From positions 1 to 14,946 of the forward strand of contig NZ_MSTI01000142.1 of the NCBI RefSeq assembly GCF_001949125.1: DNA of 14,946 nt, written 5' to 3'. Below the pieces are notes generated by a model, which was given only the letters and a program-made list of their open reading frames with translations, searched no databases and had not been told where the DNA came from. Origin of the DNA: Deinococcus marmoris (lineage in GTDB: Bacteria; Deinococcota; Deinococci; Deinococcales; Deinococcaceae). Position numbers and translations under genes: made by a program. Each line of letters starts with the position of its first letter. Within the stretch, counting starts at the first letter, position 1. This document shows, one piece after another, positions 1 to 7,244 of this stretch.

Positions 1-2
1 CG

Positions 3-245
3 GGCACGCATAACTGGCTGTTTCTGGTGTGGCTCAGTCTCACTCTGGCGCTGTTCATGCAGGCCAACAGGGGCATGACCACTGGGAAGCGTCCAAGCTG
101 GGTCTGGACGCTTTGTGAAGCGGCGTCGTGGGCACGTGATCTGTTGATGCCGCACTGGAGTGCGATGTCTGCACAGATTCAATTGGCTCAGATGTCCTTC
201 CGCCAAACGCTGTTCCAGACCGCATATTTGGAGAAAACTGCATAA
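3..245 (+). CDS. Partial ORF running in from the window edge, unidentified
   Basis: This frame is open from the first bases of the window to a TAA at 243-245, so it is the C-terminal part (about 80 residues) of something that starts outside. It has a hydrophobic stretch near the beginning (WLFLVWLSLTLALF) followed by a Trp/Ala-rich, weakly basic tail. I recognise no domain. The hydrophobic run and its place next to decayed DNA would fit the end of an insertion-sequence transposase, but that is only a guess. It stops just before the decayed uvrA-like fragment. It could also be a chance open frame in degenerate DNA. Confidence 0.3.
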   Translation, partial: GTHNWLFLVWLSLTLALFMQANRGMTTGKRPSWVWTLCEAASWARDLLMPHWSAMSAQIQLAQMSFRQTLFQTAYLEKTA

Positions 246-593
246 ATGCAACTCATGAGTCTGAGTCTTCCGACTTTGCACAGGTGTGCGGGGCGTGGGA
301 ACACAACCTCAATGCCCTTTCGCTGTGAGTGCCGCGTCATGCGTTTATGGTGTTTACCAGCATGTTCGGCTCTGGCAAGTCGCCGCTGGTTCTCAGGACA
401 CTGCATGCCGAGGCGCAATGGCGATATCTGGAATCGGTCTTGCCGTATGCCCGCCCCACGCTAAGCAGCGTCACTTCCCTGTGTCACCTAGTACGGATGC
501 TTTACTCGCGTGCGGGACATATTCGCTGGGCCAGGGCATCGTCTATGCCGGGGTTTCTCTCCCAACCCCCCGGCACCCGTGGACCCGCCGCAA
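246..593 (+). pseudogene. Decayed UvrA2-class excinuclease ATPase fragment
   Basis: Pieces of a UvrA N-terminus can be read in order. Residues like GAWEHNLNALSL (290-325) match the family's GAREHNLKNxSL. An in-frame TGA follows at 326-328, then VFTSMFGSGKS with Walker A GSGKS at 368-382, then HAEAQWRYLESVLPYAR (about 407-454). The text then jumps directly to VTSLCHLVRMLYSRAG (470-517), which in UvrA lies some 50 residues further on, so an internal deletion near 455 is likely. After a frameshift, GQGIVYA is followed in a third frame by GFSPN (552-566), the start of the zinc-finger region, before a TAG at 591-593. UvrA2-type proteins, which lack the UvrB-binding domain and are linked to tolerance or export roles in Deinococcus and Streptomyces, have the LLRMLYSRAG version of this block. 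The original start codon is not clear. The gene is certainly non-functional. Confidence 0.8.
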
Positions 594-599
594 TAGTGG

Positions 600-1060
600 T
601 TCTCCCTCCACGCCCCCCGCCAGCCTCAACGCCTCGGCCTGGCTGTGGCCCTGCGCCAGGTATTCGCGGAAGCGTTTTTGCCTTTTGGCACTGGGGCGCT
701 CGCCACTTTTGGGGCAGCGAGCTTGTGGGCTTTCTCCCCCGCTTCTACGTGGGCTTCGGCTTGCGTGGCTCCACTTCGGGTATCGGCGGGTCACCTGCTG
801 GGGCGGGTTTAAACGCGCTATCCATCCCGAGGAAGAGGGAAGAGGTGGCGCTCACCCACACGTGGTTGCCAGGGTGGACCACGAGGGTCGTGCTAGGGTT
901 TTCCACGATGGTCCGTCGAAGGCTATCCTCAGCTCTCGCCGCGCGCCGTTGTAGATAGTGGACTGGGCGTAGTCCGCGTCACGCTGCTCCTTCACCGCCT
1001 GCTGCACGGTGAGGCCCGTACAGGGCAATGTAGCCGCAGGCGGCGCAGGGGGGCGAGTTC
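600..1060 (-). pseudogene. Frame-shifted remnants of one or more unidentified genes
   Basis: No intact gene is seen between 594 and 1290. On the minus strand, protein-like text appears in successive short frames. Positions about 1019-925 give VQQAVKEQRDADYAQSTIYN. Positions 978-745 contain SLRRTIVENPSTTLVVHPGN and WVSATSSLFLGMDSAF, ending at a TAG. Positions about 775-640 carry an Ala/Lys/Pro linker, and 690-600 give RFREYLAQGHSQAEALRLAG, which looks like a helix-turn-helix or terminase-small-subunit-type helix pair. Read together these could be one protein broken by at least three frameshifts. I do not recognise the family. The upstream stretch 1060-1290 also shows only broken frames. The alternative is that these are chance readings of GC-rich DNA. 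Confidence 0.35.
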
Positions 1061-1290
1061 AACCTGCGACTCCGAGAAGGCTGGACGCAGGTGCGGGATC
1101 TTCTGGCTGACCTCGCTTCACGCCAGCAGCATGCGGTCGACACGCGGGCCGTTGGCCTGGTTGTTCCTGTCGCCGCGCCCGCCCGCACTGGCCTCGGGAC
1201 GTCCGACAGCTTGCCCATGGCGCGGACCAGGCGGCTGGGGGCAAGCCATCGCCCCTGGCTGGAACGCGGCCAGCCCAGTACATTCAGGGC

Positions 1291-2001
1291 ATGATCCAAC
1301 CTGCCTTATCTCCCGCATTCGCCGACGCCCTGACGCTGGCCCACGAGTGGCACGCCGTGCAGTACCGCAAGGTGCCAAAGGGCGAGACGCCCACCATCCC
1401 CTATCTTTCGCACCTGCTGGGCGTGGCATCTGTCGCGCTGGAGTTCGGGGCGAACGAGCATGAGGCCATTGCTGCGCTGCTGCATGACGCCCTCGAAGAT
1501 GGTCCGCAGAACATGGGTCTAGACGCCGCTACCCTGCGGTCCATCATCGAGAAGAAATTCGGAGCAGAGGTGGCCCATCTGGTGGACGGCGCGACAGACG
1601 CCCTGCCCAAAGCTGGCGAAGCGAAGGCACCCTGGCAGGAGCGGAAAACGAAGTACCTGGACAAACTGCCCCACGAATCAGCCTCGTCGCTCCTGATCAG
1701 TGCTTCGGACAAGCTGCACAACGCCCGCACCATCCTGACCGACGTGCTGACGTTGCCAGCGGAGGAGCGGGCCTCCTATTTCACTCGCTTCAACCAAGGA
1801 CAGGCTGGGACGTTGCAGTACTACCGCCTGCTGACCGACTCGTACAAAGCCGCGCGAGGTCAGGATGTGCAGCAACGTCCACGGTTGCAGGTGCTGTTCG
1901 CAGAGTTGGAGCGCACGGTGTCAGCGCTGGAAGAGGCATGTGGCGTGACAGCGGATGAGGTGCGGGACTTTCCGCTGCTGCGGAAGGCAGGGGTGAACTA
2001 A
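1291..2001 (+). CDS. HD-domain hydrolase, MESH1/SpoT-like (p)ppGpp hydrolase family
   Basis: A 236-residue cytoplasmic protein with the metal-dependent HD fold of the SpoT/MESH1 branch. The motifs are in the usual order: His41 in PYLSHLLGVA, His65-Asp66 with Glu69-Asp70 in ALLHDALEDG, and Asp140 in ASDKLHNA. These correspond to the metal ligands and catalytic Glu-Asp pair of stand-alone small alarmone hydrolases, which remove pyrophosphate from (p)ppGpp. There is no synthetase, TGS or ACT domain, so it is far shorter than a Rel/SpoT protein and slightly longer than a minimal MESH1. The activity is inferred from the family; related HD proteins act on other nucleotides. The ATG at 1291 has only a weak Shine-Dalgarno (AGGG immediately upstream). 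It stands alone, between decayed DNA and a convergent regulator gene. Confidence 0.85.
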   Translation: MIQPALSPAFADALTLAHEWHAVQYRKVPKGETPTIPYLSHLLGVASVALEFGANEHEAIAALLHDALEDGPQNMGLDAATLRSIIEKKFGAEVAHLVDGATDALPKAGEAKAPWQERKTKYLDKLPHESASSLLISASDKLHNARTILTDVLTLPAEERASYFTRFNQGQAGTLQYYRLLTDSYKAARGQDVQQRPRLQVLFAELERTVSALEEACGVTADEVRDFPLLRKAGVN

Positions 2002-2110
2002 TACGGCTCTCGATGACGCATGTTTGTGGCCTGCGGCAGTCGAGCGCCTCACCCGGATTCTCCTGTCTTCACCTTGAGAGTTGGACAGCGGCTGCGTGGC
2101 AAAAACCAGG

Positions 2111-2842
2111 CTATGGCCGCGTGAGTGACGCTTCAAACGCGTAGCGGTCTCCCCGGTAAAGGGCGGTCACGAACTCGAAGGGCTGGCCGGCGTGCGTGCG
2201 GGTCAGTTTCTTCAGCCGGAGCAGGGCCGTCTGGGACGGAGCGCACAGCATCTGTGTCTCCATGTCGCTGGGAAAGACCGCCTCAATGGTCTGGGTGGCA
2301 TTGCCGATCTTCAGGCTGTAGGTGTCTTCCAGCAAGCGGTAGATGGAGCCGCTGAGATCCTGTTCACCCAGTGCCGGAAACTGATCGGCCACCAGAAACA
2401 TGGTCTCCAGCGCCATCGGCACGCCATCGGCAAAGCGCAGCCGGTTGATCTGCCAGACCTGCTGGCGGGCGTTGAGGTGCAGCATGCCGCGCGCCACCTC
2501 ATCTGGCTTTTGCAGGGACACGTTCAGCAGCCGCGCGCTCGGCGTCAGGCCGCGCCGCTCCATGTCCTCGGTGAAGGAGGCCAGTTCCACCACGTTCTCG
2601 ATCAGTTTGGGCTGATTGATAAAACTGCCAGACCCCTGCACCCGCGTGAGCGTTCCCTCGGCTTCCATCTCGCGTAGGGCGTGGCGGGCGGTCATGCGGC
2701 TGACCTGAAAGCGCTCGGCCAGCTCGCGCTCGGACGGCACGCGGTCACCAGGATTCAGCTCGCCGCTGATCATCTTTTCGCGCAGATCGCGCTTGACTTG
2801 CAAGTAGAGTGGTGAATCTGCCTCGCGGCCCATGCGGCTCAT
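2111..2842 (-). CDS. GntR-family transcriptional regulator, HutC type with UTRA domain
   Basis: A 243-residue regulator. Residues about 11-76 form the winged helix-turn-helix (PLYLQVK, then PSERELAERFQVSRMTARHAL at 36-56, then the wing RVQGSGSF). Residues about 95-240 are a UTRA effector domain of the HutC subfamily, which normally binds a small sugar phosphate or amino-acid derivative. I chose the ATG at 2842 because it overlaps the kinase stop codon as ATGA, like the other junctions in this operon. Upstream ATGs exist at 2851 and a longer frame to 2899, and another ATG lies at 2833. It is the last gene of the leftward operon, so it would be autoregulated. The two GTNTANAC-type palindromes in the divergent control region fit the known HutC/DasR operator consensus and are its likely targets. 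The ligand is unknown; a phosphorylated intermediate of these operons is the obvious guess. Confidence 0.92.
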   Translation of the reverse strand: MSRMGREADSPLYLQVKRDLREKMISGELNPGDRVPSERELAERFQVSRMTARHALREMEAEGTLTRVQGSGSFINQPKLIENVVELASFTEDMERRGLTPSARLLNVSLQKPDEVARGMLHLNARQQVWQINRLRFADGVPMALETMFLVADQFPALGEQDLSGSIYRLLEDTYSLKIGNATQTIEAVFPSDMETQMLCAPSQTALLRLKKLTRTHAGQPFEFVTALYRGDRYAFEASLTRP

Positions 2843-4371
2843 TCTTGGCATCTCGGTCTGGAAAGCGCAAGGGCAGGCGCATTCGCCAATTTCTCGCAAA
2901 GGTGGGTGTACTCCGCCAGCCAGCGGTGGTATTCAGCTTCCAGTACGGCGTATTCATGGTGGCGCTCCAGGCTGGGTGTGGCGACGACTCCAGCCTGCAC
3001 GTCGGCGCGGCAGGCGGCCCGCAAATCATGGTGCAGCCCCAGCCCCTGCGCGGCCACCAGTGCCAGACCGCGCAGGGTGACCTCGGTGCTACTGAGCGTC
3101 AGGTACGGCACGTTCAGCACGTCGGCCTTGATCCCGTTCCACAGCGCGCTGACCGCGCCGCCGCCCATTACCGTGACTTCCCGCAAGGGGAGCCGCGCCG
3201 AGAGCGAGCCGAGATGCCGCACCGCGCCACTGAATTCGTAGGCCACCGCTTCCAGCAGGGCGCGGTACAGGTGGGCCGGACGGTGCGTCAGGGTCAGGCC
3301 GTGCCAGCCGCCCTTCAAGGCGGGCGTGTCGGGGCAGGCCCGGCCTAGCGCATGCGGCGAGAAGTAAAGCCCCCGGTTGGGCGGCAGGGCACTGGCATGC
3401 GCGTCCAGCGCCGGGTAATCGCCGCCCCCAAACTCATTCACGAACCAGCGGTGGGTCAGGCCACTGCCGTTGATGTACATCAGCGCGTACCAGTCGTCCG
3501 GTCCCAGCGGGCTGGCAATGGGTTGCAGCGTCAGGGTGGGATCGGTGGGGTAACCGCGCTGATACTGCGTGAAGACGCTGTAACTTCCGGCGATGTCCAG
3601 AGCGCTGGCCGGGTCACTCAGGCCTGCACCCAGAAAGCCCGCTGCCGAGTCGCCCACCCCGGCGAAGATAGGCACCCCGGCCAGGAGTCCTGTCTGGGCC
3701 GCCGCCGCCGCGCTGAGGTGGCCCACCACGTCGCTGGCGTTCACGACGCGCGGCACCTGATCCGGCGACACGCCAAAAGCTGCGAGCAGGTCCGCGTCCC
3801 AGTCCCGGCGGGCAGTGTGGGCCACACCGAACCAGGTCAGGTAGGTGGGGTCTATGAACGCTGCCTCTGCTGTCTGGGCCGAGAGCCGCCCCACCACGTA
3901 CCCGGCCAGCGTGGACAGTTTGGCAATGCGCCGCGCCATTTCGGGCTGCTCGCGCCGCCACCAGCGCAGACGCGGCGCACTGATCGGTCTGGCCCCGATG
4001 CGCTGGGGCAGCCAGTCACTTTCGGCGTTCCATATCTCGTCCAGATCGGCCTGATAGCGGCGGTCCAGCGTGGAGGGAAACCACGGTGACAGCGCCCCCC
4101 CCGCCGCGTCCAGCGCCATCACGCCGCCCATCTGCCCCGACACACAGAGGGCGGCAATCCCGCGTCCGGGGACCTGCTCCACCACCTCGCGCAGAACACG
4201 CAGCGCTCCAGCGTAGAGACCTTCGGCGTCCTGTTCGGCCACCCCCGGAGCGGGCTGGTGCATCGGCGTCGGCGTGGTGGCGAGGGTCAGGAGGGTGCCC
4301 GCCGCGTCCAGCACGCCCGCCTTGATTACGCTGGTTCCCAGATCCAGGCACAGCATCAGTGGGGCGCTCAT
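2839..4371 (-). CDS. FGGY-family carbohydrate kinase (xylulokinase-like)
   Basis: A 510-residue sugar kinase of full family length with two actin-like lobes. The phosphate loop is LDLGTSVIKAG (Asp10). The sugar-binding segment is SGQMGG (78-83) followed by STLDRR (100-105). The catalytic base is Asp241 in GVGDSAAG, and the C-terminal ADP-binding loop is MGGGAVSALW (402-411). This is the layout of xylulose/fuculose/AI-2 kinases. The usual WxDxR is changed to TLDRR, so the substrate cannot be named from sequence. I chose the ATG at 4371, not a longer frame to 4602, because the longer frame lies inside the upstream dehydrogenase. The chosen start has AGAGG 7 nt upstream and overlaps the dehydrogenase stop as ATGA. 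It is third in the leftward operon and would phosphorylate a ketose or polyol handled by the two dehydrogenases (inference). Confidence 0.92.
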   Translation of the reverse strand: MSAPLMLCLDLGTSVIKAGVLDAAGTLLTLATTPTPMHQPAPGVAEQDAEGLYAGALRVLREVVEQVPGRGIAALCVSGQMGGVMALDAAGGALSPWFPSTLDRRYQADLDEIWNAESDWLPQRIGARPISAPRLRWWRREQPEMARRIAKLSTLAGYVVGRLSAQTAEAAFIDPTYLTWFGVAHTARRDWDADLLAAFGVSPDQVPRVVNASDVVGHLSAAAAAQTGLLAGVPIFAGVGDSAAGFLGAGLSDPASALDIAGSYSVFTQYQRGYPTDPTLTLQPIASPLGPDDWYALMYINGSGLTHRWFVNEFGGGDYPALDAHASALPPNRGLYFSPHALGRACPDTPALKGGWHGLTLTHRPAHLYRALLEAVAYEFSGAVRHLGSLSARLPLREVTVMGGGAVSALWNGIKADVLNVPYLTLSSTEVTLRGLALVAAQGLGLHHDLRAACRADVQAGVVATPSLERHHEYAVLEAEYHRWLAEYTHLCEKLANAPALALSRPRCQE

Positions 4372-6092
4372 GGCTGGGCCTCTGTTGGCACAGGCTGCGC
4401 GAATTGAGCGAACAGGGCGTCTTCGGCAGCCTTCGTCCAGCGGCCCGCGTTCAGGCCGGCATAAACGCCAGGAGCCACCGTCGCCAGTTCTTCCAGTCCC
4501 AGCAGCGGCAAGTCCAGCAGCGGTGGATAGACGACGATCTTGCCGGTGTAGCGCCCGTCCATCACGGCGGCCAGCCCTTCCCGCGCCGCCCGCAGACCGC
4601 ACACCGCCGCGATGACCGACGAGGCGTCCAGTTCACCGCTCAATGTTTTTTGAATCACCCGGCGCTGATCGGCCAGGCTGGAGCCGCTCGTTCCGGTGAA
4701 CTCGGCGCGGAAGTGGGCGACGTTGCCCAGCGGCAGGCGGAGACGCTGCCCTTCAGGAATGCCCGCAAACAGGGCCAGCAGCCCGTCCTGGCGCAGGAAG
4801 TTTGCGGCGTACTGCATCTCACTCAGGCTGGGAATGTTGACCACCACGTCGTCAAAGCCGCCCAGCCGCCGCGCCTCTTCTTCCAGAAAGCCGGGGTGCT
4901 GCACGGGGCTGATCAGCTTCAGCCTGACCCCCCGCGCCGCTGCCCACGCCGCAAATGACAGGTTCAGTTCCGAGAGCCGCGCCGCGCCCCGGTTGGTGGC
5001 GACGATGGTGCCGGGCGGATGGGGCAGACTCAGGGCGCGTTCCAGGTGCATCCGGCCCATCGCGCCACCTGCACCGTGGATCAGCAGACTGCCGCCGGGC
5101 CGCAGGTCGGAGCGGTGTTCGCCGTAGGCTGCGCCCACCTCCGGTCCCGCCTGACCCACCAGGCTGATCGGTTCGTAGTGCAGTCGGCTGGCGTCCACCT
5201 GGGTTTCGTAGCGCCGCGTGTTGTCCGCCGAGACGCTCAGATTGAGCAGCCCGCCACGCGAAAGCAGCGGCAGGGCGCGTTCAGGCAGATCATCCGCCGG
5301 GTCAAGCAGGAGAATGTCGTCAAAGGTCTGGGAGCCATTGAGGATATCCGCCAGTTCGTTACGTTGAATGCGGTGACCCTGCGCGCTGAGCGCTTCCGCG
5401 TAATCCTGTGCCGAACCGCTCAGGGTCATCTCGCTGCCTGGAAACGGAGGAAGAACAAACCCAGTAGCTGCACTGTCTCCATGAATCCACAGCCGCCCGC
5501 CCGCCAGTGGCTGGAGGCGGCGTTTGGGCTGATAGGCCATCTCCACGCAGGCCCACGGCTCGGTCACGGCCACGTCCGCGAGGCTCAGCCGCCCATCCGG
5601 GTCAAGCCCGCCCACCGAGAAGATGTACGGCCCGTCGTCTCCTTCCAGAACGTCGCTCCCCAGCACCAGATATTGCGTCAGACCGCCTGGCAGCGTCACC
5701 CCAAAGCAGCGCCGCTCCCCCCCCACGAACACGTCGGGTTGCAGGCCCAGACGCTGGCCCACCCGGTACTGTCCGCGACGCTGCTGGCCCACCGCTACCA
5801 CAGTCAACGCCACTTCGTGACCCAGGCGGGTGGGCTGGGCCTGGAGATCGCGCCCGCGCAGCAGGGGGTAGTCCGTCCCCAGCCTCAGCATCTTGCCGTC
5901 CGAGGCGCACAGCGTCACTGCGTCCACCCGCACCAGCAGTTCCGCCGGGCCGGGTGTGGGAACGGCTTCCGACACTGGCTGTCCACCCACGCCCACGCCC
6001 CCCAGACCATTGCCGGAAAACGGCCACGAGAACATGCGGCCCTTTGGGTCAACACCTTTCATATCAACATCGGTCATATCAACATCGGTCAC
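4368..6092 (-). CDS. Zinc-type MDR alcohol/polyol dehydrogenase, unusually long, sorbose-1-phosphate-reductase-like
   Basis: A protein of up to 574 residues. The N-terminal GroES-like catalytic domain carries Cys62 in LCASD, His92-Glu93 in RLGHE and Glu178 in TEPWACV, the usual catalytic-zinc set. The four-Cys structural zinc lobe is absent. The DLxxxPxxLGHE spacing recalls the L-sorbose-1-phosphate reductase (SorE) branch of the MDR family; this assignment is tentative. Two Rossmann-like starts are visible: RLWIHGDSAATG (200-211) and SLLIHGAGGAMG (335-346). The protein is therefore 150-200 residues longer than a typical 350-400-residue MDR enzyme. The GTG at 6092 overlaps the SDR stop by 4 nt (GTGA). 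A 15-bp tandem repeat then gives the odd N-terminus MTDVDMTDVDM. The ATG at 6035, with AAAGGG just upstream, may be the real start and would remove 19 residues. Its stop overlaps the kinase start. Confidence 0.85.
   Translation of the reverse strand: MTDVDMTDVDMKGVDPKGRMFSWPFSGNGLGGVGVGGQPVSEAVPTPGPAELLVRVDAVTLCASDGKMLRLGTDYPLLRGRDLQAQPTRLGHEVALTVVAVGQQRRGQYRVGQRLGLQPDVFVGGERRCFGVTLPGGLTQYLVLGSDVLEGDDGPYIFSVGGLDPDGRLSLADVAVTEPWACVEMAYQPKRRLQPLAGGRLWIHGDSAATGFVLPPFPGSEMTLSGSAQDYAEALSAQGHRIQRNELADILNGSQTFDDILLLDPADDLPERALPLLSRGGLLNLSVSADNTRRYETQVDASRLHYEPISLVGQAGPEVGAAYGEHRSDLRPGGSLLIHGAGGAMGRMHLERALSLPHPPGTIVATNRGAARLSELNLSFAAWAAARGVRLKLISPVQHPGFLEEEARRLGGFDDVVVNIPSLSEMQYAANFLRQDGLLALFAGIPEGQRLRLPLGNVAHFRAEFTGTSGSSLADQRRVIQKTLSGELDASSVIAAVCGLRAAREGLAAVMDGRYTGKIVVYPPLLDLPLLGLEELATVAPGVYAGLNAGRWTKAAEDALFAQFAQPVPTEAQP
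6040..6045 (-). promoter_or_regulatory. Alternative ribosome binding site for the MDR dehydrogenase
   Basis: On the minus strand AAAGGG lies 4 nt before an ATG at 6035, inside the annotated frame. It is a better Shine-Dalgarno than anything before the GTG at 6092, so the protein may begin MFSWPF. In that case the 15-bp repeat would be untranslated spacer. The consistent 4-nt overlaps elsewhere in the operon argue the other way. Confidence 0.4.
6060..6089. repeat. Perfect 15-bp tandem duplication
   Basis: The unit catatcaacatcggt occurs twice head to tail at 6060-6074 and 6075-6089. On the minus strand it encodes a repeated MTDVD at the extreme N-terminus of the MDR dehydrogenase and keeps the frame. 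It also supplies two alternative ATG codons (6077, 6062) beside the GTG at 6092. Confidence 0.95.
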
Positions 6093-6865
6093 GAGGACAC
6101 CAGGACCCCGCCATCCACCGCGATGGCCTGCCCGGTAATGATGCGGCCTCCCCTGGACGTCAGAAATTCTGCCAGCGCATTGAGGTCTTCGACGGTGGTC
6201 AGTTCGTGCATGGGAATCCTGGCGGCGCGCTCTTCCAGGTAGGCCTCGAGGGTGATGCCGCGCTCCCCGGCGGTCTTTTCGGCGTACTCAAGCTGCATGG
6301 GGGTCAGGGTTACGCCGGGGCAGATGGCGTTGACCGTGATGCCGGACTCGGCCAGCAGCAGCGCGAGGCAGCGCGTGTACATCACCACCGCCGCCTTGGT
6401 CACGCGGTAGGGAATGACGTGCGCCCCAGCCCGGAACCCGTTGTAGGACGCCGTGGTCAGGATGCGGCCCTTCCTGCGCGCCATCATGCTGGGGATAAAG
6501 GCCCGGCAGGTGTACGCCACGCCCTTGACGTTCACGTCCAGCGACAGGTCCCAGTCGGCGGGCTGCACCTCGAAATAATCGGCGGGACTCAGCACACCGG
6601 CGTTGGCGAAAACCACATCCACCTGCCCGAAGGTCTCCAGCACCTGCGCCGCGACGCGCATGGTGGCGGCAAAATCGCTTACATCCAGCGCGAAGGCCAG
6701 GGCCTGTCCGCCCAACTCCTGAATGTCTCGCGCCGTCTCTTCAGCAGCCTGTCCGTTCAGGTCTGCCACCGCCACGCCGTAGCCCAGCCCCGCGAAGTGC
6801 AGGGCAAAAGCCCGCCCAATGCCGCTGCCGCCGCCCGTGACGAAGATGAATTCACCGTTCTTCAT
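6089..6865 (-). CDS. Short-chain dehydrogenase/reductase (SDR), polyol or sugar-phosphate type
   Basis: A 258-residue classical SDR. The cofactor loop TGGGSGIG is at 10-17, with Asp35 at the end of the second strand (VADLNG), which favours NAD(H) over NADP(H). NAG is at 88-90. The catalytic tetrad is Asn112, Ser140 (TTASYNG), Tyr153 and Lys157 (YRVTK). The C-terminal TGQAIAVDGG is the family ending. The substrate is not readable, but classical SDRs in kinase/MDR operons include sorbitol-6-phosphate, mannitol and ribitol dehydrogenases. It is the first gene of the leftward operon. ATG 6865 has a good Shine-Dalgarno, GGGAG about 4 nt upstream. Its stop TGA overlaps the next start as GTGA. Transcription would start in the control region carrying the left 16-bp operator. 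Confidence 0.93.
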   Translation of the reverse strand: MKNGEFIFVTGGGSGIGRAFALHFAGLGYGVAVADLNGQAAEETARDIQELGGQALAFALDVSDFAATMRVAAQVLETFGQVDVVFANAGVLSPADYFEVQPADWDLSLDVNVKGVAYTCRAFIPSMMARRKGRILTTASYNGFRAGAHVIPYRVTKAAVVMYTRCLALLLAESGITVNAICPGVTLTPMQLEYAEKTAGERGITLEAYLEERAARIPMHELTTVEDLNALAEFLTSRGGRIITGQAIAVDGGVLVSS

Positions 6866-6926
6866 GTCTCTCCCAGAGCCTGTTCAGTGAGTCGCTCACC
6901 CGCCGTACTGCCACTTTTTTAAATAT

Positions 6927-6942
6927 CTTGGTCTATACCATT
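6927..6942 (-). promoter_or_regulatory. Predicted GntR/HutC-type operator, left copy
   Basis: The plus strand reads cttggtctataccatt, a near-palindrome TGGTCTATACCA with the HutC core GTNTANAC. It is the exact reverse complement of the copy at 7245-7260, so it has the same orientation relative to the gene it serves. It lies 61 nt upstream of the SDR start. A weak minus-strand promoter could straddle it (TTCCAA, 16-nt spacer, TATTTA), which would let the bound regulator block polymerase. It resembles the known DasR/NagR (YvoA) sites. Confidence 0.8.
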
Positions 6943-7203
6943 TGGAATCTTGCCGACTGTAGCAGGGAGGGCGATGGAGCGTCAAATATGGGCGCTGCGT
7001 CGCACCATTGCCGTTTCTGCCCTCAGTGCGCTTGCAGCGGTGGCCAAAGCTTTGGCCCAGCAGGCAGAGATGAAAGGGCTGTTCTGTGGCGACAGAAGAC
7101 TGTTCAGTAACATCATTGGACGGGTTGACATCAGCGTGGACGGGCGTGAACGGATCGAAAATTCATTGCAGTTTCGCCCCGACACTTGCTTCTCGGATCA
7201 GTC

Positions 7204-7232
7204 TTGACGAATCTGAATCAAGCTGTTAGGCT
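7204..7232 (+). promoter_or_regulatory. Possible sigma-70-type promoter of the rightward operon
   Basis: TTGACG (7204-7209) is a 5/6 match to the -35 consensus. TAGGCT (7227-7232), 17 nt downstream, is a weak -10. Transcription would start near 7240, directly before the operator at 7245-7260. An alternative -10, TATAGA, lies inside the operator itself. Confidence 0.35.
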
Positions 7233-7244
7233 CCAGAAATCAAT

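Noticed and set aside
329..958. A 209-codon plus-strand frame as an intact P-loop protein
   Set aside because: Only its first third resembles UvrA, in a deleted form. The rest is Pro/Arg-rich text with no motif, and the true UvrA reading moves to other frames.
1517..1524. GTCTAGAC, a match to the HutC operator core inside the HD-hydrolase gene
   Set aside because: It lies within coding sequence, and the flanking TG/CA of the two real sites is lost (GGGTCTAGACGC). An 8-bp palindrome is expected by chance.
2002..2110. A terminator between the convergent HD-hydrolase and GntR genes
   Set aside because: I could find no stem longer than a few base pairs followed by a T-run on either strand.
5019..6922. 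Long plus-strand frames opposite the MDR and SDR genes
   Set aside because: Their Arg/Pro/Ala-rich or low-complexity text matches no family. The minus-strand genes have full motif sets.
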